A stretch of 64,000 nucleotides of DNA from Rhodohalobacter sulfatireducens (GTDB taxonomy: Bacteria; Bacteroidota; Rhodothermia; Balneolales; Balneolaceae). Both the position numbers and the translations under genes were made by a program. The stretch covers positions 19,705-83,704 of the forward strand of contig NZ_JAKLWS010000019.1 of assembly GCF_022012475.1 (NCBI RefSeq), read 5' to 3'. This document shows positions 18,847 to 28,489 of this stretch, piece by piece (positions within the stretch are counted from its first letter, which is position 1; every line of letters begins with the position of its first letter). The notes beneath the pieces are model-generated. The model saw only the letters and a program-made list of their open reading frames with translations. It was not told where the DNA came from and did no database searches.

Positions 18847-20040
18847 TCACCATCCTTCAAAAAAACCTCCATCGAACCAATCCCAAAGAATGTATACCAT
18901 CACTTGTGAATCTCTGCTGGTATCATCCACCGGAATCCTATAACCAATATTCAGCATTACATGTTGGCGTTTATTGAGTGTGATCTGCATTTGAGGAACC
19001 AGGTCCCAATGAACTTCAGTACCGGACTCTAACGCTTTAGAGCCAAGCACTTCCACCATGGGTGACCACGTACGTCCCCACGGATTGGGATTAAAACTCT
19101 TGCCCAATGCTGCCCTCCAAAAAGCCTCATTTTCAGCTTTTTCTTGCAGAACAGGGTACTCAAGTCCTGATTGTACATGCAAAAAGCTACCCGCCGGCAA
19201 AAGCTGTCCGAAAGATGCAAAGGGTTCTAAAACCGTGGTTCCTTTCCCAAAGCCTGTTGCTCTATCACCCGTCGGTAAAATTGCTTCGCCAGTCAGGCTA
19301 AAGATTGTACCGCTATTGTAATTGTGATAAAATACACGTTTCACACCAACGGCCATATCCCCCAAATGGCCGCCACTCCAGCTGCCACCCGGCATTTGGC
19401 TGTAACCGAACGGAAGTACGATCTCTATTTGATTGCGTGCCCCAAACCGTTGTTCATAAACAATTTCGTTGGTTAATGCACCTTCATTTTCTATATCAAT
19501 AAATGAAGAGATAACAGCTTCATCTTCCGGGTAGGCTTTTTCAGTCACCAATGCTCTTGGAAGGTTCAGCTCGCCTCTTGGCCAGTTATCATTTCTGCAA
19601 AATGTTCGAACATGATTCATTATTTTTTGAAGTTGCTCAACGGTCAGTGCTTCCCCAAATGACGGCATCTCCGTTGAAAAACCCCGGGTGGGTCCGCCTT
19701 GATGTGCTACGGCTACCCAATCCCCGTCCGGTTCACGATTCGCAAAATCACAATCCGTAAAATCGGGGGGCGGTGTTTGCAAACCGAGTTGTTTTACAGA
19801 CCCTCCTTTACCATCCACACCATGACAATTCGCACAGGCCTGCATGTAAAGTTCTTTACCTGAAAGTGGTGATTGTGGAACAACCGAATTCATCTCATCA
19901 ACTGAATCAGATATCTCTGTGGAATTGCTTGTTTTATTATGATCCGTGTAATCGAGTGCAGTAAATGCGAAAAACACGAAGGTTGAAGTGAGAATTACTA
20001 AAAAAAGGTAAGTTTTTTTATGAGGATAACATCTCTCCAT
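18847..20040 (-). CDS. Monohaem cytochrome c fused to a probable outer-membrane beta-barrel
   Basis: 397 residues. An N-terminal hydrophobic signal or anchor (about 11-30) is followed by a low-complexity Ser/Asp/Glu linker and a class I cytochrome c domain (about 58-150) with CANCHG at 69-74 and a likely Met125 ligand in TEMPSFG. Residues about 160-397 have alternating beta-strand character, turns rich in Gly and Asn, and end in ...FFEGW with an aromatic last residue, as for outer-membrane barrels. First gene of the operon with the pentahaem protein. A haem domain tied to a porin-like barrel is unusual; the barrel could be a transport channel or a conduit scaffold. Confidence 0.75.
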   Translation of the reverse strand: MERCYPHKKTYLFLVILTSTFVFFAFTALDYTDHNKTSNSTEISDSVDEMNSVVPQSPLSGKELYMQACANCHGVDGKGGSVKQLGLQTPPPDFTDCDFANREPDGDWVAVAHQGGPTRGFSTEMPSFGEALTVEQLQKIMNHVRTFCRNDNWPRGELNLPRALVTEKAYPEDEAVISSFIDIENEGALTNEIVYEQRFGARNQIEIVLPFGYSQMPGGSWSGGHLGDMAVGVKRVFYHNYNSGTIFSLTGEAILPTGDRATGFGKGTTVLEPFASFGQLLPAGSFLHVQSGLEYPVLQEKAENEAFWRAALGKSFNPNPWGRTWSPMVEVLGSKALESGTEVHWDLVPQMQITLNKRQHVMLNIGYRIPVDDTSRDSQVMVYILWDWFDGGFFEGW

Positions 20041-20183
20041 GGTTCTATCCCTCTGTAATATTAAATCTCTTTTATTTAATGTAACCCAAATAATATTGAG
20101 ATCAATTTTAAATTAAGCTTTTTTAATGGCTTAAAATAGAATGGCATCCTTCAAAACCTGCTATCGATTTTGAGCAAGCTGCG

Positions 20184-21893
20184 TCATGTATATTTTTTTC
20201 GGAAATTATTGATGGTTTCATCACTTCCAACGACAATGAGCTGATCTTCTTCAAGAAGTTGAAAGTCAGGTTGCAGCTCTGAAATGAGTTCTCCATTCCT
20301 CTCAACCGCTACAACTGTACAGCCTGTTTCGGCCCGAATATTTGCATCCTGGAGGGTTTCTCCACTCAATTTTGGAGCCTCGGTTCGTACAACTTCGTAC
20401 ATCGTATCCGTGGATAGGATTTCGTCATCTTCCATCAACATGGAAAAGAGCATTCTGCCGGTAACAGTTGGCAGAGAGAGTACATAGTCAGCCCCGGCTC
20501 GATAAACTTTACCGGTGTTATCCACGTCATTCACACGGGCAATAATCTCTACATCGGGATTCATTTGTTGCAAAACAAGCGTGGTAAAAATAGCAGTTCT
20601 GTCATCATTCACCGCCAGGATAATTGTAGATGCTTTATCAATGCCGGCCCTTTTCAAAACCTCTTCTTCTGTGATATCGCCAACAAGATCTACTCCCTCC
20701 TTTTCTGATTTGTCGACCACTAAAAAATCAATCTTCCTTTTTCTGAAAAGTTCGGAAATAGTCCCTCCCACTACACCTAGTCCGGCTACAATTACCGGGC
20801 CTTCTGCCTGGTGAAGTTTTGAAACTGTTTTTGCCCGAAACTCGGTGAGTTGATCATGAGATCCCGCCAGCAGCAAAATTGTATGATCGGTAATCACCTG
20901 GTCGGGTTTAGGATTAGAAACAAAATTTCCTGAAAACCATGCACCGATTATATTCACTCCATATCGTTCACGAATCTCAGATTTCTCGATCGTTTTCCCG
21001 ACAATATCGCTATTCGGCTCGATGAGAATTTCGGTCAGCTCAAGTTCATCACTCAATTGAGTAACTCCCTGCAAATCTTCTGTAATAGAAACCACTACCC
21101 TCTCAGCCAGGCTTTTTCCCAAGATTCGGCGTGGCAGGATTACATGAGTGGCTCCAGCATATCGATGATATGGAATCATATTCTCTTCAGTAGCTACACT
21201 CAAGATTTTCAGGTCTTTATCCAGTGCTCGTCCCGCAAGGCAAATTAATGCATTATTTTCATCATCCATGTCGGCAACTAAGGCCCGGGCTTTGTGAATA
21301 TTTGCAGCTTTCAGGACATCTTCATCCGATGGATTGCCAAGCAAAACGGGAACACCATCTTCATGCAGATCTAAAACAGCTTCCTCGTCAATATCAACAA
21401 TCACATAGGGTATCGATTTCGATTGGAGTTCTTCCCGCAAGATAGAAGCTCTTCGGGATATGGAACAGATAATCACATGATCTTCAAGGTTCAACTCTTC
21501 GGGAGGGCGCGGCTGTATGGCTTCTCGGATCATAGGTAATACAAAAAGAGGAAACGCCAGGAATACAAGTATCACACCGGTCATATTCATCCATATCACA
21601 AAAATATTCATAAAGTCGCTGGTCCATGGAGAATCTCCACCATAACCCGCCGTTGTAACGGATTCTATGACGACCTGGAGCGAGTGGATGTAACTTTTTT
21701 CAAATCCCTCAAAAACGGCCATCCCCCACTGGTAGATCAATCCGTAAATTAAAATGAGGCCAACAACAAAGAGTCCGGATCGATATACCTTTCTCCACCA
21801 ATCATTCAATCCATAAAAAAAGTAAACATACACCCCGGCTGAGACGACTCCTGCTAAGAACACATAGTACATCAGCGAACTTCCATCCAGCAT
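20184..21893 (-). CDS. Potassium channel with two RCK (TrkA-N/TrkA-C) modules
   Basis: 569 residues: helices at about 8-26, 36-58 and 94-116, a pore loop VTTAGYGGDSP at about 78-88 between the last two, then two tandem RCK modules, each a Rossmann fold (GNPSDEDVL and GLGVVGGTIS regions) and a TrkA-C lobe. The filter reads TAGYGG where canonical K+ channels have TVGYGD, a variation that may change selectivity or gating. Two RCK modules in one chain would make an octameric-like gating ring per tetramer, as in BK and GsuK-type channels. Ligand unknown. Monocistronic. Confidence 0.85.
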   Translation of the reverse strand: MLDGSSLMYYVFLAGVVSAGVYVYFFYGLNDWWRKVYRSGLFVVGLILIYGLIYQWGMAVFEGFEKSYIHSLQVVIESVTTAGYGGDSPWTSDFMNIFVIWMNMTGVILVFLAFPLFVLPMIREAIQPRPPEELNLEDHVIICSISRRASILREELQSKSIPYVIVDIDEEAVLDLHEDGVPVLLGNPSDEDVLKAANIHKARALVADMDDENNALICLAGRALDKDLKILSVATEENMIPYHRYAGATHVILPRRILGKSLAERVVVSITEDLQGVTQLSDELELTEILIEPNSDIVGKTIEKSEIRERYGVNIIGAWFSGNFVSNPKPDQVITDHTILLLAGSHDQLTEFRAKTVSKLHQAEGPVIVAGLGVVGGTISELFRKRKIDFLVVDKSEKEGVDLVGDITEEEVLKRAGIDKASTIILAVNDDRTAIFTTLVLQQMNPDVEIIARVNDVDNTGKVYRAGADYVLSLPTVTGRMLFSMLMEDDEILSTDTMYEVVRTEAPKLSGETLQDANIRAETGCTVVAVERNGELISELQPDFQLLEEDQLIVVGSDETINNFRKKYT

Positions 21894-22119
21894 ACTTTTA
21901 ACGTGAATTTTAAATTGACGTATACTGCAAACTACATCAGCAGTGGAACTTATGAAAGAAGAACTGTTAAATGATTTTTTAAAAGATCTTCATCCCGACT
22001 GGCGTTAGGCTTCAGCCCCTTTACCGGCACAAGTTTTAGCCAAAACGTAACTTATATCCCATCATTTTTGGCATCTATTCACTACTTTTCCCGTTTTGGT
22101 CTCTTAGAATTCCAAGCAA

Positions 22120-24336
22120 TTACTGTATTGTAAAATCAGACTGCAGCAAGGCCTCCCAATTCGATGAACCTCCAATAAACACCGAATACTGCATATTTTC
22201 GACCTCCCAGGCTTTAACATCAGGATTGTACCATGCAAGGTCTTTTGCAGCAACAGGAATACTAACTGTTTTTGTCTGTCTTGGATTGAGTCTTTCTTTT
22301 TCAAATCCACGGAGGAGTTTAACAGGACGTTCAACCATTGAATTTTCAAAACCGATATAAAGTTGAACGACCTCTTCTCCCGTCATCTCACCTGTATTTG
22401 TAACATCCACCGAAACTAACAGGGTGTCGCTCTCTGCAAGCCGGGTTTTATCTAACTGAAGATTCGAGTATTCAAAATTCGAGTAACTCAATCCAAACCC
22501 AAATGGATATGCAGGTTCATTATTTTCCTTATCCAGCAAGGTATATCCGTGATAATATCCATAATGAATAGAATCGATATCTGCCTGGAAAAAAGAAAGG
22601 TGTTCTTCATCTTTTGGAATACTCAATGGTAACTTTCCACTTGGATTTACCTTTCCAAACAGAATATTCGCCAGAGCTTCACCACCCATCATACCAGGGT
22701 ACCAAGCCATTAAGATTGATGGTGTCAATTGATCCCAGGTATTCGTCATAATTCCGCTTCCTCCAATCAGAGTAACAACAGAATTTTGATTTACAGGTAG
22801 TGATTCCATCAACAGGTTTTGATCATGCGGTTTCAAAAATAGATTTGGTCGGTCACCACCTTCTCCCCATTGATTTTCAGGAGCAACTTCAGGATCACCG
22901 GATGTAATATATTCACCTTCATCCTCAGATTTATATCCAACTACATACACCACTGCATCTGCTCGTTCCGCCGCTTGCCTGGCTGATTCAATATCTGTAC
23001 CGTCGTCAAAAATAACCTCAAAACTACCGTTGCTGTAGTCCTGTAGTCCTTTCAACATGGTAATGATATATGGCGGATGCGTACCACTGCTTCCGCGATC
23101 TCCCGTGTGATCTGAATCAGCAATCTCCCCGATTACTGCAAGAGATTCAATCTCACCGGCGGATAACGGAAGAAAATCATCATCGTTTTTCAACAATACC
23201 ATGCTTTTTTCAGCCACTTCCAGTGCAAGTTGCTGGTGCTCTTCAGATGCCAGGATTTCATCAGTGTACTCCTGGGTATCGGTATTTGTGATGTAAAGTA
23301 GTTTTGTTCGAACCACACGGCGAACCATCTCATCAATTTGATCTATGGAAATTTCACCCGACTCAATAGCCGGTTTTAATTCTTCAGGTGTGTAATGTTG
23401 ATCAAGCGGCATCTCTATATCCAATCCTGCATTCACACCTTTTACCCCGTCGCGTAAACCAAATAGCCAATCTGAGGTTACAAAACCCTCAAAATTCCAC
23501 TCATTACGCAAAATATCGGTCAGCAGGTACCGGTTTTGCCCCGCAAACTCGCCGCGAACCTTGTTATAGGCACTCATGATGGATGCAACATCTGCATCAA
23601 CAGCCATTTTAAAATGTGGAAGATAAACTTCCCGAAGCGTTCGCTCATCCACAGATACATCTACCTTGAACCGTGATTCTTCGATACTGTTTAACGCATA
23701 GTGCTTGGCGCATGCCATCACGTTGTGCTGTTGAACTCCATTGATCAGCGACACACCCATCTTCCCAAGGTGCCATGGATCTTCTCCAAAGGTTTCCTGT
23801 GCTCGTCCCCACGCCGGATGCCTTAACAAATTGATACAAACACCCCCAAAATAGTTCGCACCGGCGGCTCGTGCTTCCTTCCCGATCGCATCTCCGACTT
23901 GAAATTCAAGATCCCGATCCCAGGTAGCCCCGCGTGCCATTGCGACGGGAAATGCCGTTGCCTCCGTCACTACAACTCCCCTGGGGCCATCGGTAAATGT
24001 GAACGGAGGAATGTTCAATCGCTCGTTTTCGCCCGACGCAACGATGGGAATCTTCTCAAACACCAAAACTGATGTGAGTCCGCTTGCAATATCAAGAAAA
24101 GACATATCCCCGGTCATTTGACCGAGCTTTTCTTCAAATGTCATCTGAGATACAAGGTCAACGGCGATCTCATCTGCTTCCGCGTACGTGAGGTTTTCAG
24201 GCCAGTATTCATTATAGGATTTGGGATCCGGTGAGGGAGCTACAGATGTATATAAGATTAAACCACCGGCGAGGAACAGAACAATGAGAATCAAAACGCC
24301 GATGATTATCGCAATAATTTTAAAAATTTTTCTCAT
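22120..24336 (-). CDS. Membrane-anchored GH3 beta-glucosidase-like hydrolase
   Basis: 738 residues starting with a long uncleaved-looking helix (about 4-29), so the enzyme is probably tethered to the periplasmic side of the inner membrane. The GH3 N-terminal barrel covers about 55-380, with Lys211-His212 in AKHYALN and the nucleophile Asp289 in VTSDW. The alpha/beta sandwich covers about 400-590 and a fibronectin-III-like domain finishes the protein. Expected to hydrolyse beta-linked glucosides or oligosaccharides. Not in an operon; a 226-base AT-rich stretch after the potassium channel holds only an 18-codon open frame that I do not call. Confidence 0.9.
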   Translation of the reverse strand: MRKIFKIIAIIIGVLILIVLFLAGGLILYTSVAPSPDPKSYNEYWPENLTYAEADEIAVDLVSQMTFEEKLGQMTGDMSFLDIASGLTSVLVFEKIPIVASGENERLNIPPFTFTDGPRGVVVTEATAFPVAMARGATWDRDLEFQVGDAIGKEARAAGANYFGGVCINLLRHPAWGRAQETFGEDPWHLGKMGVSLINGVQQHNVMACAKHYALNSIEESRFKVDVSVDERTLREVYLPHFKMAVDADVASIMSAYNKVRGEFAGQNRYLLTDILRNEWNFEGFVTSDWLFGLRDGVKGVNAGLDIEMPLDQHYTPEELKPAIESGEISIDQIDEMVRRVVRTKLLYITNTDTQEYTDEILASEEHQQLALEVAEKSMVLLKNDDDFLPLSAGEIESLAVIGEIADSDHTGDRGSSGTHPPYIITMLKGLQDYSNGSFEVIFDDGTDIESARQAAERADAVVYVVGYKSEDEGEYITSGDPEVAPENQWGEGGDRPNLFLKPHDQNLLMESLPVNQNSVVTLIGGSGIMTNTWDQLTPSILMAWYPGMMGGEALANILFGKVNPSGKLPLSIPKDEEHLSFFQADIDSIHYGYYHGYTLLDKENNEPAYPFGFGLSYSNFEYSNLQLDKTRLAESDTLLVSVDVTNTGEMTGEEVVQLYIGFENSMVERPVKLLRGFEKERLNPRQTKTVSIPVAAKDLAWYNPDVKAWEVENMQYSVFIGGSSNWEALLQSDFTIQ

Positions 24337-24537
24337 GTCATCTATCCTTTTTTATTTGATACGACTTGATCTCCTCAAAAAGGTTCTAATTGAACTCTTC
24401 TCTCTAATTACAAAAGAAACATTAAATTTACGTGAAGGTGTTTTTCGTGACAATCTTTAAAACCCCATTCAGATATACCTGTCTATTTGCTTATGGATTA
24501 TCAGAGTGCTTTCAGGCAGCGAATTTATTTTCAATAT

Positions 24538-25440
24538 TCATTGCAGATTGCGCATCCGGATAGGTAATACTAAACAGGATAACATGGCCCCTGATTTATG
24601 AAACTCATTCAAATCAAATAATGAGAGCTCTAACTCTTTCTCGCCGGCAATCTTTTCCATAAATGCTCTCTTTTTCTTTTCAACTTCAAAATATTGATCG
24701 CCCTTTTTTAGATTCTCAACACGGGATTCTGTCAAGATTGTTGATCCGCAGCGAACACTGTTTGTAGCACCCCGGTATGCAAGATCAATCGGCACGTCAA
24801 TAATCCGGCAGTGCTTTTCAATGGAACGAATGGTTTCTTTATCACAAATCGATGTACACAGAAGAACTGTTTCCTCATCAAGTACAAACATAGCGCAATC
24901 AAGGTGAAAAAGATGAGGGTCGTCCAGTTTGATGGAGATCACTTCAGCTTGAAATTGGTCGATCATCCATTGATGCGACTCTTTGGAGGACCGTAAACCA
25001 TACCCACCAAAATAGACATTACCGGACAGGTGTTTAAAATCCGCCTCGCCCTCAAAATAAGAACCCGGCATATGGACTTCGTACCCAAGTTCACTAAAAA
25101 AACTATTGCCTACAGCTGATTCTCCCTGTCGTCCCTCTGCCCTGAAATTAGATACAATTGCAACCGGGTTTTCAAGGTGGTTGAGAATCACGCCGATGTT
25201 TGATACAAACGTCAGATCCTGAAGTTGTTTTGATGAAGGGAGCAGGTAAACCAGCGCATTATTACTCAAACTTCGATACAATGTGAGCCATTGATCCATC
25301 GCCCGGTTGAAATCAATTTTCCGCTCTTCATCCGAAAGCAGAGACATAGTGCGGTTGTTGGGAATATTGGTCTCCAGTGTTAATGGAGGATTCATCAAAA
25401 ACACCGGTTCTTTCGTTCGTGACAGTACTTGTCCCACCAT
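24538..25440 (-). CDS. Guanidine-modifying superfamily protein (arginine deiminase/DDAH-like)
   Basis: 300 residues with the arginine deiminase/amidinotransferase pentein fold. Motifs fit: FEGEADFK at 129-136 (Glu132, Asp134), LFHLDCAM at 177-184 with His179, as in the HLD motif of deiminases, and SGAMLSCL at 283-290 with the nucleophile Cys289. Family members hydrolyse or transfer guanidine groups of arginine, methylarginine or peptidyl arginine, so this likely acts on a guanidine-containing small molecule. The start ATG (25440) directly follows the TAG of the ATP-grasp gene, implying translational coupling and a joint pathway. Substrate unknown. Confidence 0.75.
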   Translation of the reverse strand: MVGQVLSRTKEPVFLMNPPLTLETNIPNNRTMSLLSDEERKIDFNRAMDQWLTLYRSLSNNALVYLLPSSKQLQDLTFVSNIGVILNHLENPVAIVSNFRAEGRQGESAVGNSFFSELGYEVHMPGSYFEGEADFKHLSGNVYFGGYGLRSSKESHQWMIDQFQAEVISIKLDDPHLFHLDCAMFVLDEETVLLCTSICDKETIRSIEKHCRIIDVPIDLAYRGATNSVRCGSTILTESRVENLKKGDQYFEVEKKKRAFMEKIAGEKELELSLFDLNEFHKSGAMLSCLVLPIRMRNLQ

Positions 25441-26343
25441 CTATGAACACACCTCATTTTCAGTGACGAGGTAACTGTGGATTCCCTCTGCAAGAATGAT
25501 TGCAGTGTCACGACCAAAATCCCCTCCTCCAATCGTTTTGCCGATATCCAATAAAACCGGTTCCTCGTTGTTCATTACAAAATCAATTTTGCCATAGTCT
25601 AGCCCAAATTTATTTCTTAAATGAATGATTTTTTTGGGCATTTTTATTTTCTTAGACCTCAAATGTTTATCCTCTTTTACAATAGGATCTGAACCAACCG
25701 TTTTGAAACAGATCATCTTGTCGCCCAGAAAATAAGCGTTGCGAATCACAAATCGAGAGTCTTCAATTTCAGGCAGAAATTGTTCAACTATCCAGTCTTC
25801 GTCATTCCAGATGTATTCAGGTACCTGATCTTTATGCTCAAAGACACTGAACGATTCCCTGTATTCCGTTTTAACGTATCGCCTGGAATCGGTATTAATC
25901 AAGTTTAATTTTATCCCGGCATTTCTTGTTTTACGGACAACTTTTCTTGCAAATCTCATTACCGAACGCCGCTTTGGCAAAGCTTGATTATAGATCTTTG
26001 CCTCGGGTATCCCTCCACAATTTTTATCGGTCTTCACAATTACGTCCCCGTCATAGTCATCATTCGGTTCAACCAGGTATTGACTGATTGTTCGTTTCCG
26101 AATATCTGTGACACTTAGGTTGAGAGTAACCGGGAATTGCATTGCATATCGTACATATTCATCCGGTACGACAGAAAGATTTACATGCATAATAGCCAGG
26201 TCAGCCTCTATATTTTTTTGCAAGCCATTTATAAAAACGACTTCATGCCCGGCTTCACGCCAGCACCTGGCAATCACTTCTATAAAGTAAACACGCTGTT
26301 CCCCTTGGAAATCCTTCTCGTGCTGAATGACTACAATTTTCAT
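25441..26343 (-). CDS. ATP-grasp family ligase-like protein
   Basis: 300 residues. The C-terminal part has the ATP-grasp metal-binding signature KIDFVMNNEEPVLLDIGKTI (about 257-276), preceded by YIWNDEDWIVEQFLPE; the N-terminal 110 residues form a Rossmann-like preATP domain starting MKIVVIQHEKDFQGEQRVYF. Such enzymes join a carboxylate to an amine through an acyl phosphate. Immediately coupled to a guanidine-modifying protein. The two together might make and then trim, or modify, an arginine-bearing compound. Substrate and product are not known. Confidence 0.75.
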   Translation of the reverse strand: MKIVVIQHEKDFQGEQRVYFIEVIARCWREAGHEVVFINGLQKNIEADLAIMHVNLSVVPDEYVRYAMQFPVTLNLSVTDIRKRTISQYLVEPNDDYDGDVIVKTDKNCGGIPEAKIYNQALPKRRSVMRFARKVVRKTRNAGIKLNLINTDSRRYVKTEYRESFSVFEHKDQVPEYIWNDEDWIVEQFLPEIEDSRFVIRNAYFLGDKMICFKTVGSDPIVKEDKHLRSKKIKMPKKIIHLRNKFGLDYGKIDFVMNNEEPVLLDIGKTIGGGDFGRDTAIILAEGIHSYLVTENEVCS

Positions 26344-26596
26344 TATTGATGAGTAAAAACTCTTACAGAATCCATCAAGCTAACAAGACTGCCCAATCAA
26401 TGTTTTATCAAAGAATGGTAAAGGTTTTATGACCGACAGATTCTAGCCAATGCAGTTTTATTAATTGAAGCATCAAACATAGTTCAAATTGATTCGGCAT
26501 TCAAATATTTTGAATATTTCAATGAGTGCCTACTTGCAAATAAGAGTTCTACATCAACATCCGGCTCATCTCTCAGTGCAGCGTCACTTGTATCTG

Positions 26597-26923
26597 TCAC
26601 CGCTGCCTAAAAAACCCCATCCATGTAAGAGCTTTATAGGTAGGATAATAAAGTATAGCTGTGATCGTAATCATCGGCAGGCTACCAAAGGTGATTTGCC
26701 ACCCTTGTGCAACTTCCATAATTCCTGAAATTACAGCTCCAAAAAATATCGCCCCAAAAAATGCGAGAATCCCTCTTAAGAGTTTGTCAATGATATCTTC
26801 TTTGGGAGTCTCAGATTCCTGACTGACCGGCTTTGCTTCGTTCTCCCGTAATTTAACATTCCCCTTGTTTTCTGCTGACGTTTTATCCCTGAGTGCGTTT
26901 TTCAGTGAACGATCTTTTTCCAT
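26597..26923 (-). CDS. Small membrane protein of unknown function
   Basis: 108 residues: a charged, Lys/Glu-rich N-terminal half (1-45) and two hydrophobic helices (about 49-68 and 80-97). I do not recognise the family. The composition suggests an inner-membrane protein with a cytoplasmic tail. It stands alone between the ATP-grasp pair and the acyltransferase-like gene; 253 bases upstream of the pair hold nothing recognisable. Confidence 0.6.
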   Translation of the reverse strand: MEKDRSLKNALRDKTSAENKGNVKLRENEAKPVSQESETPKEDIIDKLLRGILAFFGAIFFGAVISGIMEVAQGWQITFGSLPMITITAILYYPTYKALTWMGFFRQR

Positions 26924-27088
26924 GGGTTCCTGATTTTATCAATTTGATTCCTCGATCATCATACGGGTAATCAATGGTTTAGGTTTGATCGTTCAGATTT
27001 GTGATTCAATATAACTTACTGTGGTTTATTTTTTGACCGAACGGGCTCAGTTGTTCAGTGTGCGTCACCTGCGCCTACCCATTATTAA

Positions 27089-28234
27089 TCACTCAATTTC
27101 CCACCGATATGTCCGATGGGTTTTGTGATGATAACACCCCAATGCTTCTAAACTTCGCTGCATCAGCCAGTTTTTTTCGCTGACCCACGTTCCCTCCAAA
27201 TATTCAAGCGTGGGTGCGGCAGCTTTAGTCATCTGAATTCCGCGGACAAACGTCAACGCCTCGAGCCCCATCTTCCGGTATTTGGGAAGTGTTCCGTAAA
27301 CAGTTGTTCGGAGATGTTTAGCCCGTTTCTTGAAACGCATAATTTTTGGATAATGCCACCAGCTCAGGCGGCCTTTCGTCTCGGCAGAGATCTCATTCAG
27401 ATCGGGTACGCAGACGACAAAGGAGGCCGGTTCATCCCCCACAAACGTAATGATCACACTGTCGGGAATCATAATTTTTTTTAGCTTTTGAACCATCTCC
27501 TGTACTTCATCCCGGCCCAGTTCATTAAACTGTTGTTCTCTTTCGGCAATATCCTGGTCGCGCCATGCTTCGTTATAGATTTCTCGAATATATTCAGCAT
27601 CCCGCTCCAGGTTATTCATATCGATAGATCGCAAACGTACCCTGGGCCGGCTCTCAATCCTGTCGGTTATTCGCACTAATCGACTTGGCAGCGGTTTATC
27701 GAACTCACGTTTATAGCTCCAATGATCGTCCAGTTTTTCGGCACCTGTATTTTCAAGGAGTTGTTTGTAGTAAGGCGCATGGTAAAACATTCCATAGATG
27801 GGCGGCTCCTCAAAATTCTCAACCAACAGCCCCCAGTAATTAATGTTCTCGCCAAAGTTAATCGGACCCCGAAACGCTTTATAACCGCGGTCGGCATGCC
27901 ATTGTTTGACAAAGTCAATCATGCCATGGGCTACAGACTGATCATTAATCAGCTCTACAAATCCAAGTCCGCCCATTTTTGGGTCGAATACGGCATCCCG
28001 TTCGGAGTGGTTCATTACGGCGAAGCGTGCCACAAGCCGATCTCCTTCGAACATCAGGTATCGCTCACACTCTCCCTTTTCAAAAAAGGAGTTTTTGTCC
28101 GGATCAAAAATATTCTCGATCTCAAAACGAAGGGGCGGAATCCAGTTTGGTTCATTCTTATAAATTTCAAACGGAAAGGAGTGAAAAAGATCGATCTCCT
28201 TTTTCCCGGTAATCTTCTCAAAGCGGTATCCCAT
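27089..28234 (-). CDS. GNAT-fold acyltransferase-like protein (YghO-like)
   Basis: 381 residues. The N-terminal part (EIYKNEPNWIPP near 24-35 and GFVELINDQ near 90-98) and the later RKMGLEALTFVRG and LEYLEGTWV segments match the YghO-like family, two degenerate GNAT acetyltransferase domains in one chain. Members occur in bacterial biosynthetic or lipid contexts, but no reaction is established that I know of. Monocistronic; the gap downstream of the next plus-strand gene contains a repeat fragment. Confidence 0.65.
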   Translation of the reverse strand: MGYRFEKITGKKEIDLFHSFPFEIYKNEPNWIPPLRFEIENIFDPDKNSFFEKGECERYLMFEGDRLVARFAVMNHSERDAVFDPKMGGLGFVELINDQSVAHGMIDFVKQWHADRGYKAFRGPINFGENINYWGLLVENFEEPPIYGMFYHAPYYKQLLENTGAEKLDDHWSYKREFDKPLPSRLVRITDRIESRPRVRLRSIDMNNLERDAEYIREIYNEAWRDQDIAEREQQFNELGRDEVQEMVQKLKKIMIPDSVIITFVGDEPASFVVCVPDLNEISAETKGRLSWWHYPKIMRFKKRAKHLRTTVYGTLPKYRKMGLEALTFVRGIQMTKAAAPTLEYLEGTWVSEKNWLMQRSLEALGCYHHKTHRTYRWEIE

Positions 28235-28384
28235 CAGAGTAAATCTATTGTTAACTTGTGGTCAAACGAGAACCTTCAAGCGTCCGCAGGTCCTTGAAGC
28301 ATTCGGTGTAATGTGTCAATGCTGTCAGCCCCGAGAAGTCGAGGGCATGATAACAGGTCGTTTCATTTACAGCGGGAGAAAAAA

Positions 28385-28427
28385 ACCCACCCTCCGTCTG
28401 CTGACGGAGTACTCCCCTCAGGGGGAG
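28385..28427 (-). repeat. Dispersed palindromic repeat, copy C (left end only)
   Basis: Read on the minus strand: CTCCCCCTGAGGGGAG, then the hairpin CTCCGTC/GACGGAG, then GGTGGGT. This is the same order of elements as the left half of copies A and B, with another stem sequence. The right block is absent. It lies between the YghO-like gene and a small membrane protein. Confidence 0.55.
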
Positions 28428-28489
28428 AAAAATAAAGTACAAGCCCCAAACGGATTGTACAAACACTGAAATCAGAAGGAATCAAAATA

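Noticed and set aside
21952..22008. Tiny frame MKEELLNDFLKDLHPDWR
   Set aside because: 18 codons without a convincing ribosome site or any relative that I know; could be the remnant of a gene start.
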